Source: Pieris napi (Eukaryota > Arthropoda > Insecta > Lepidoptera > Pieridae). From it: DNA of 64,000 nucleotides. The notes under the pieces were generated by a model, which saw only the letters and a list, made by a program, of their open reading frames with translations, made no database searches and was not told where the DNA came from. The first letter of the stretch is position 1. Each line of letters opens with the position of its first letter. The stretch spans positions 7,130,001 through 7,194,000 of the forward strand of contig NC_062252.1 in NCBI RefSeq assembly GCF_905475465.1, in the 5' to 3' direction. The position numbers were made by a program, and so were the translations under genes. Positions 60,171 to 64,000 of the stretch are shown here, one piece after another.

Positions 60171-60482
60171 AAAGAAAATCTTTAATATGATTTCAACATT
60201 TTCATTTCTTTTACGTTAAAATTTGAGATATCACTTTTAATTAGTATCGTTTGTGTTAGGGACCAGAATATTTGGGAACGAGGTGCTATTCTGAATTAAT
60301 TGACCCAATTTTTATACCAAAACATCTGTAAGATTCTGGTAGATTTTTTTGTGCCTCTCTAATTACTGAAAGTTCTCCGTTATCTCTTGTTTCTTCACAA
60401 TCTAAACAGTTGTTTCACTGTTTTGTGTATAACCAGGTTTGTGTATAACTCCATTTTTTTTTAATTTCACAAATGAAACTAA

Positions 60483-60700
60483 TGTTGTTTTCCGCATCAC
60501 CTCGACGTCCGTCGTTCCACAACTGAGCGTTTTTAAGGAAGTTTTTGTTATGTGGAACCAGCTGCCGACTGAATTATTTCAGAACCAATTCGATTTAGAG
60601 TCCTTCAAGAAAAGAGCGTACCAATTCTTAAAAGGCCTGCAACGCACTTGCGTGTCTTCTAGCAATGTTTGTGTCCATGGGGATATGACTTAACAGCAGC
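60483..60700 (+). pseudogene. LINE reverse-transcriptase C-terminus
   Basis: Open frame reads VFRITSTSVVPQLSVFKEVF, VMWNQLPTELFQNQFDLESF, KKRAYQFLKGLQRTC, stop at about 60693. This is the best-preserved copy of this tail in the window and shows that the short copies elsewhere come from a reverse transcriptase. Confidence 0.7.
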
Positions 60701-60709
60701 AGGTTTGTT

Positions 60710-61850
60710 ATAAAACAATAATTATAATATGTATTTTTAAAAAGTCAAAAATAATATAGTAAATGGAAATACTACTATAAAAACCATTCTAACAGTGGAA
60801 TGCATTTATAAAATAAAACAATTATGGAAATGATCACTGCAAACACCATCGATTGACCAAAATGAGGCCAGTAGGGCGCTGGACATGAAACTTGATACTA
60901 ACAAAGCGTTATGAGTATGTTAGCAACAAATTAAATTGTCACAACCTTATATACCACAGACAAGATCCATAGTCAGTAACTCTATATCCGACAAAGAAGG
61001 TTTCAATTAATTCATCATGCGTTATAGACTGTCATTGAATGAATATTACATCACCCAAGATTATATGTACTGAGTTTTACTAGTTTAAACCGTAATTGCT
61101 ACGAGTTTTAGGATAAGAATGACTTTCGTCCCGTATGTAAAAAAAACTATACTTACTACATATTTTAACAGTCATAGTTAGAGCTTAGTATCAACTCTGA
61201 ATCTTACCATTAGGGTTAATTACCTACATTCTATACAGACAGAGTAATTTATTTATTTATTTTACAGTTTATTGACAATCCACAGCTTTTTTCTTTGATA
61301 TTTTCAATATTTAAATTAAAAAATATAGACAAATCGGATTACACCATATGAGTTATTACTTAAACAAGACAATTTACTTATAATTAAACTGGTTGAGGTG
61401 TGTGTGGAAATGTATAATATGTAAGGGTGTTTAAGTGTGTGAGTGTGCGTTTTAAATCTTTACAAAACCGTACTACGTCATAGACCATAATAATTTGAAT
61501 TTAGAATCTGGGTGTTAGACCAACACAGAGCATCGTTAATTATCTGCGTAAAATAAGGTTGAGGTGCTATTCACTATATATTCATACGCGCATAAATTAG
61601 TTACTCCGCTATTATACGATATTTCTGAGTTATTACTTTTAAATTTACTTCAGTTTTCATAATAATGTTATTTAGCTTAGCTTGGGTGGGTAACAATAAC
61701 TCAAAAACAAGGCTGATGAAAGATAAGTTATAATTGTGTGAAAACAGTATTATGCTATTTAAATTTACGAAATTTAAATAAAATTTCACAATCTTTTTAA
61801 TTGTCATCATAACTTGTTCATTACGCGCAAACAAAGAACTTTATAAAAAA
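60710..61850. other. No feature seen
   Basis: AT-rich; no coding segment or repeat recognised. A GTGTGTG-rich patch near 61400-61450. Confidence 0.4.
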
Positions 61851-61852
61851 TA

Positions 61853-62191
61853 CTAGCTGACCCGGCAAACGATTGTTTTGCAATGTATATTATTTCTAGG
61901 CAACATTTTGTAGCTCAATAAAAATAACTATCAACAATAGTAAAAAATAGGGGTTGATCGTAGAGGGGTGAAAATTAGGGGTTGTAGGTATTTGTATATG
62001 CTGTATCATGAAAAAATAAAAATATTTTTTTTTGTCTAAAAATTCAAAAATTATAATTTTGGGGTAAAAAAAGATATTAGCCGATTCTCCGACTTACTGA
62101 ATATGCTTAAAAACATTCATAAGAATCGAATCGAGCTGTTTTGGAGGAGTATGGGCACGAATATTATGACATGAGAATTTTATATATTTTA
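61853..62191 (-). mobile_element. Helitron-like element, family B, copy 4 (diverged)
   Basis: CTAG/hairpin end at 61853; the 5' boundary is degraded near 62191. A 40-base insertion sits after the hairpin relative to the other copies. Confidence 0.65.
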
Positions 62192-62865
62192 TAAGAATTT
62201 GATCTCATCATTCCGGTCCGTAATAGGTACATACCTACTTGATTTAAAAGTATCTATAAGACAATCGATTTGTCTGCCCAGTACTGGTGTACAGAAGATA
62301 AAGAAGTCTTTAAATTAAATGTTTCAGAAAATTAAATCAATAATTCGCTCAACGAATAAGTATCGCTAATACAGCGAAGAAATGCTGCCAGAATTTGTAC
62401 ATCGCCACAGGGACCAAACATTTTAAATTTCTATTAATTTTTTAATATTATTACTAGATTAATAATATTGTAAATAAAATTAAATAGATTTTCATCTTAT
62501 ATTGTCTTTGGTTTACCCATGTAAATTTTATTCTCAACGTTTCGTGCGCTTTTCAGCAACATTCAGCGATATTGAAATGTTTAAATAAAATTGAGTTTCA
62601 ATTTACAATATTTCTAAAACCAGAACTTATGAGTAACTGATATAAATACATGCACGATAAACAGAAAGGCGTAAAAAGAACAATAGAAATAGGTCGAACG
62701 GCGAGTAATAGCCCATTAATAGGCTATAATAACCCCAAAGCGTAAATACATCGCCTCAATAGAGTTACAAGAGTATCAACAGGTGCTAAACATACCTGCT
62801 TAGTTCGGTAGCATAGCATCCGCATATATAGTTTCTTATTTTTTATAAAGCAAGAAGTATTTCTG

Positions 62866-62975
62866 AACCAATTCGACTTAGGGTCCTTCAAGAAAAGATC
62901 GTATCAATTATTAAAAGGCCAGCAACGCACTTGCGAGCCTTCTGGCAAGCGTCCATGGGCCGCGGCACTCAGAAA
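62866..62975 (+). mobile_element. LINE tail fragment
   Basis: Matches the FKKR.YQ.LKG tail repeat; truncated at both ends. Confidence 0.55.
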
Positions 62976-64000
62976 AACATTCCTGGTTATTGGATTACTA
63001 AAATAAAAATTACTATGCAACAAAAGTCGAATCCATACACCCTTCAGTTTTTTAAGTCGGTAAAATGGTAGGGATCTTCAAGAAGTGTCAATTTTTAAAA
63101 ATAAGACACTAAGAAACGTATAATATTTTATTTATAAGGCCCGTTATAATCGATTCTAGGAAAATTGCAATTTTAAAGTCGATGTCATGTATTAAACACA
63201 AGCGAAATCTTTCGCTTGACTTCACAGCCTTAATCCCTGACATCTGAATAGATTCATTCAGTAAGATTCAAGTGCTCTCTGAGACATGGCTCCAAACGAG
63301 TTCCACTTCTTGTGAACGGCGGATCATAAAAGATACGGCCTCAAATACTTACGCGTGCTTTAAGGCAAACATAATCTTATGAGACATTATCTTCAACTTT
63401 TTACGGTGTCTTAATCATTATTAACATCGTTTTTATATGCTGACCTCGAATCGGCCGCACTTCGCAATGATTAAAACTAAACGTAAATCTTTTTGAAAAT
63501 AGAACGAGTATAAATAAGACGAAATTAAAACTAGAACAATACAAGAACAAAGTTGTTTGAAATTCGAATTGATGAAAACCGAGCTCGAAATTTAAATGAA
63601 GAACAAGAAAATCAGTGACGAATAAATCAATGACCGTTAATAGCTGTAGTTATGGCTAGAAGTTTTTGAAATAAGAACATTCCTTTAAATAAAATATTGC
63701 GCAATTAATTAAACAAGAAACAAATTATTATTGGTAGACAGTTTTCACAAATAAATCCTGTTTAATTATATTTAAAAACAAAAGATTAAACCACACCACA
63801 AGAAACTAACGGCTCGGGGTAACAGATGGCGCGAGCTTCCATTAAATGTGGCTTTCAATTCAATGAGCAAATACAATCGACACGTTAGTCATGCAATCCA
63901 GGCTATAGAGCACTCGAAACGTCAAAATAATTTATAGATTTTAATGCGATTTCGAAGCTATTAATTACTTTTACCACAGTAGTTTAAATTATTCAACTTT
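62976..64000. other. No feature seen
   Basis: AT-rich flank. A 5' exon of otopetrin could lie here or beyond the window, but none is evident. Confidence 0.4.

Noticed and set aside
1..64000. CRISPR array, phage or bacterial operon structure
   Set aside because: No direct-repeat/spacer pattern, no ribosome-binding-site-led gene clusters; the window is eukaryotic.

Overview
This is eukaryotic, AT-rich, repeat-rich DNA that reads as a lepidopteran (butterfly or moth) genome. The evidence is short exons with GT/AG introns, Helitron-like elements ending in a hairpin plus CTAG, tRNA-derived SINEs, a piggyBac-type element on TTAA, a mariner, hAT elements, and degraded non-LTR retrotransposon tails. 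I see no bacterial genes, CRISPR array, rRNA or free-standing tRNA gene.

Layout. 0-23 kb has no host gene I can support and is filled with mobile-element remains. These include Helitron-like copies, a LINE RNase H fragment (4.0-4.8 kb), foldbacks, a ~390-bp ATTAT array, SINEs, a nested pair of terminal-inverted-repeat elements (12.8-14.5 kb), a LINE reverse transcriptase split by a 260-bp element (14.8-15.5 kb), a hAT-like element (17.3-18.0 kb) and an internally deleted piggyBac-like element (18.1-19.4 kb). 23.6-26.8 kb (minus) is a complete four-exon gene for a 312-residue single-pass membrane protein resembling the FAM174 (DUF1180) family; a hAT transposon with a perfect 8-bp target duplication sits in its last intron.

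26.9-46.4 kb is a tandem segmental triplication with units of about 6.4-6.7 kb. Each unit joins the upstream flank of the FAM174-like gene to the 3' half (exons 9-15) of an otopetrin-family proton-channel gene. Only the third unit continues into the rest of that gene. Units 1 and 2 hold broken partial copies, with stops, a lost splice acceptor, deletions and, in unit 2, a mariner insertion.

42.5-58.0 kb (minus) is the intact otopetrin gene. I reconstruct 15 phase-consistent exons giving at least 937 residues, with the extreme 5' end not located. A second, phase-matched first exon at 50.3-50.5 kb, inside the long intron 2, would give an 890-residue isoform with a different N-terminus. Unusual parts are a lysine-rich cytoplasmic exon and a threonine-rich loop exon. 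58-64 kb again shows only mobile-element remains.

The two host genes are neighbours on the same strand. The repeated recombination between the upstream side of one and the 3' half of the other is the main structural event of the window. I found no wholly novel system. The points most worth checking are the triplication, the alternative first exon and the unusually open exons of the unit 2 pseudogene.
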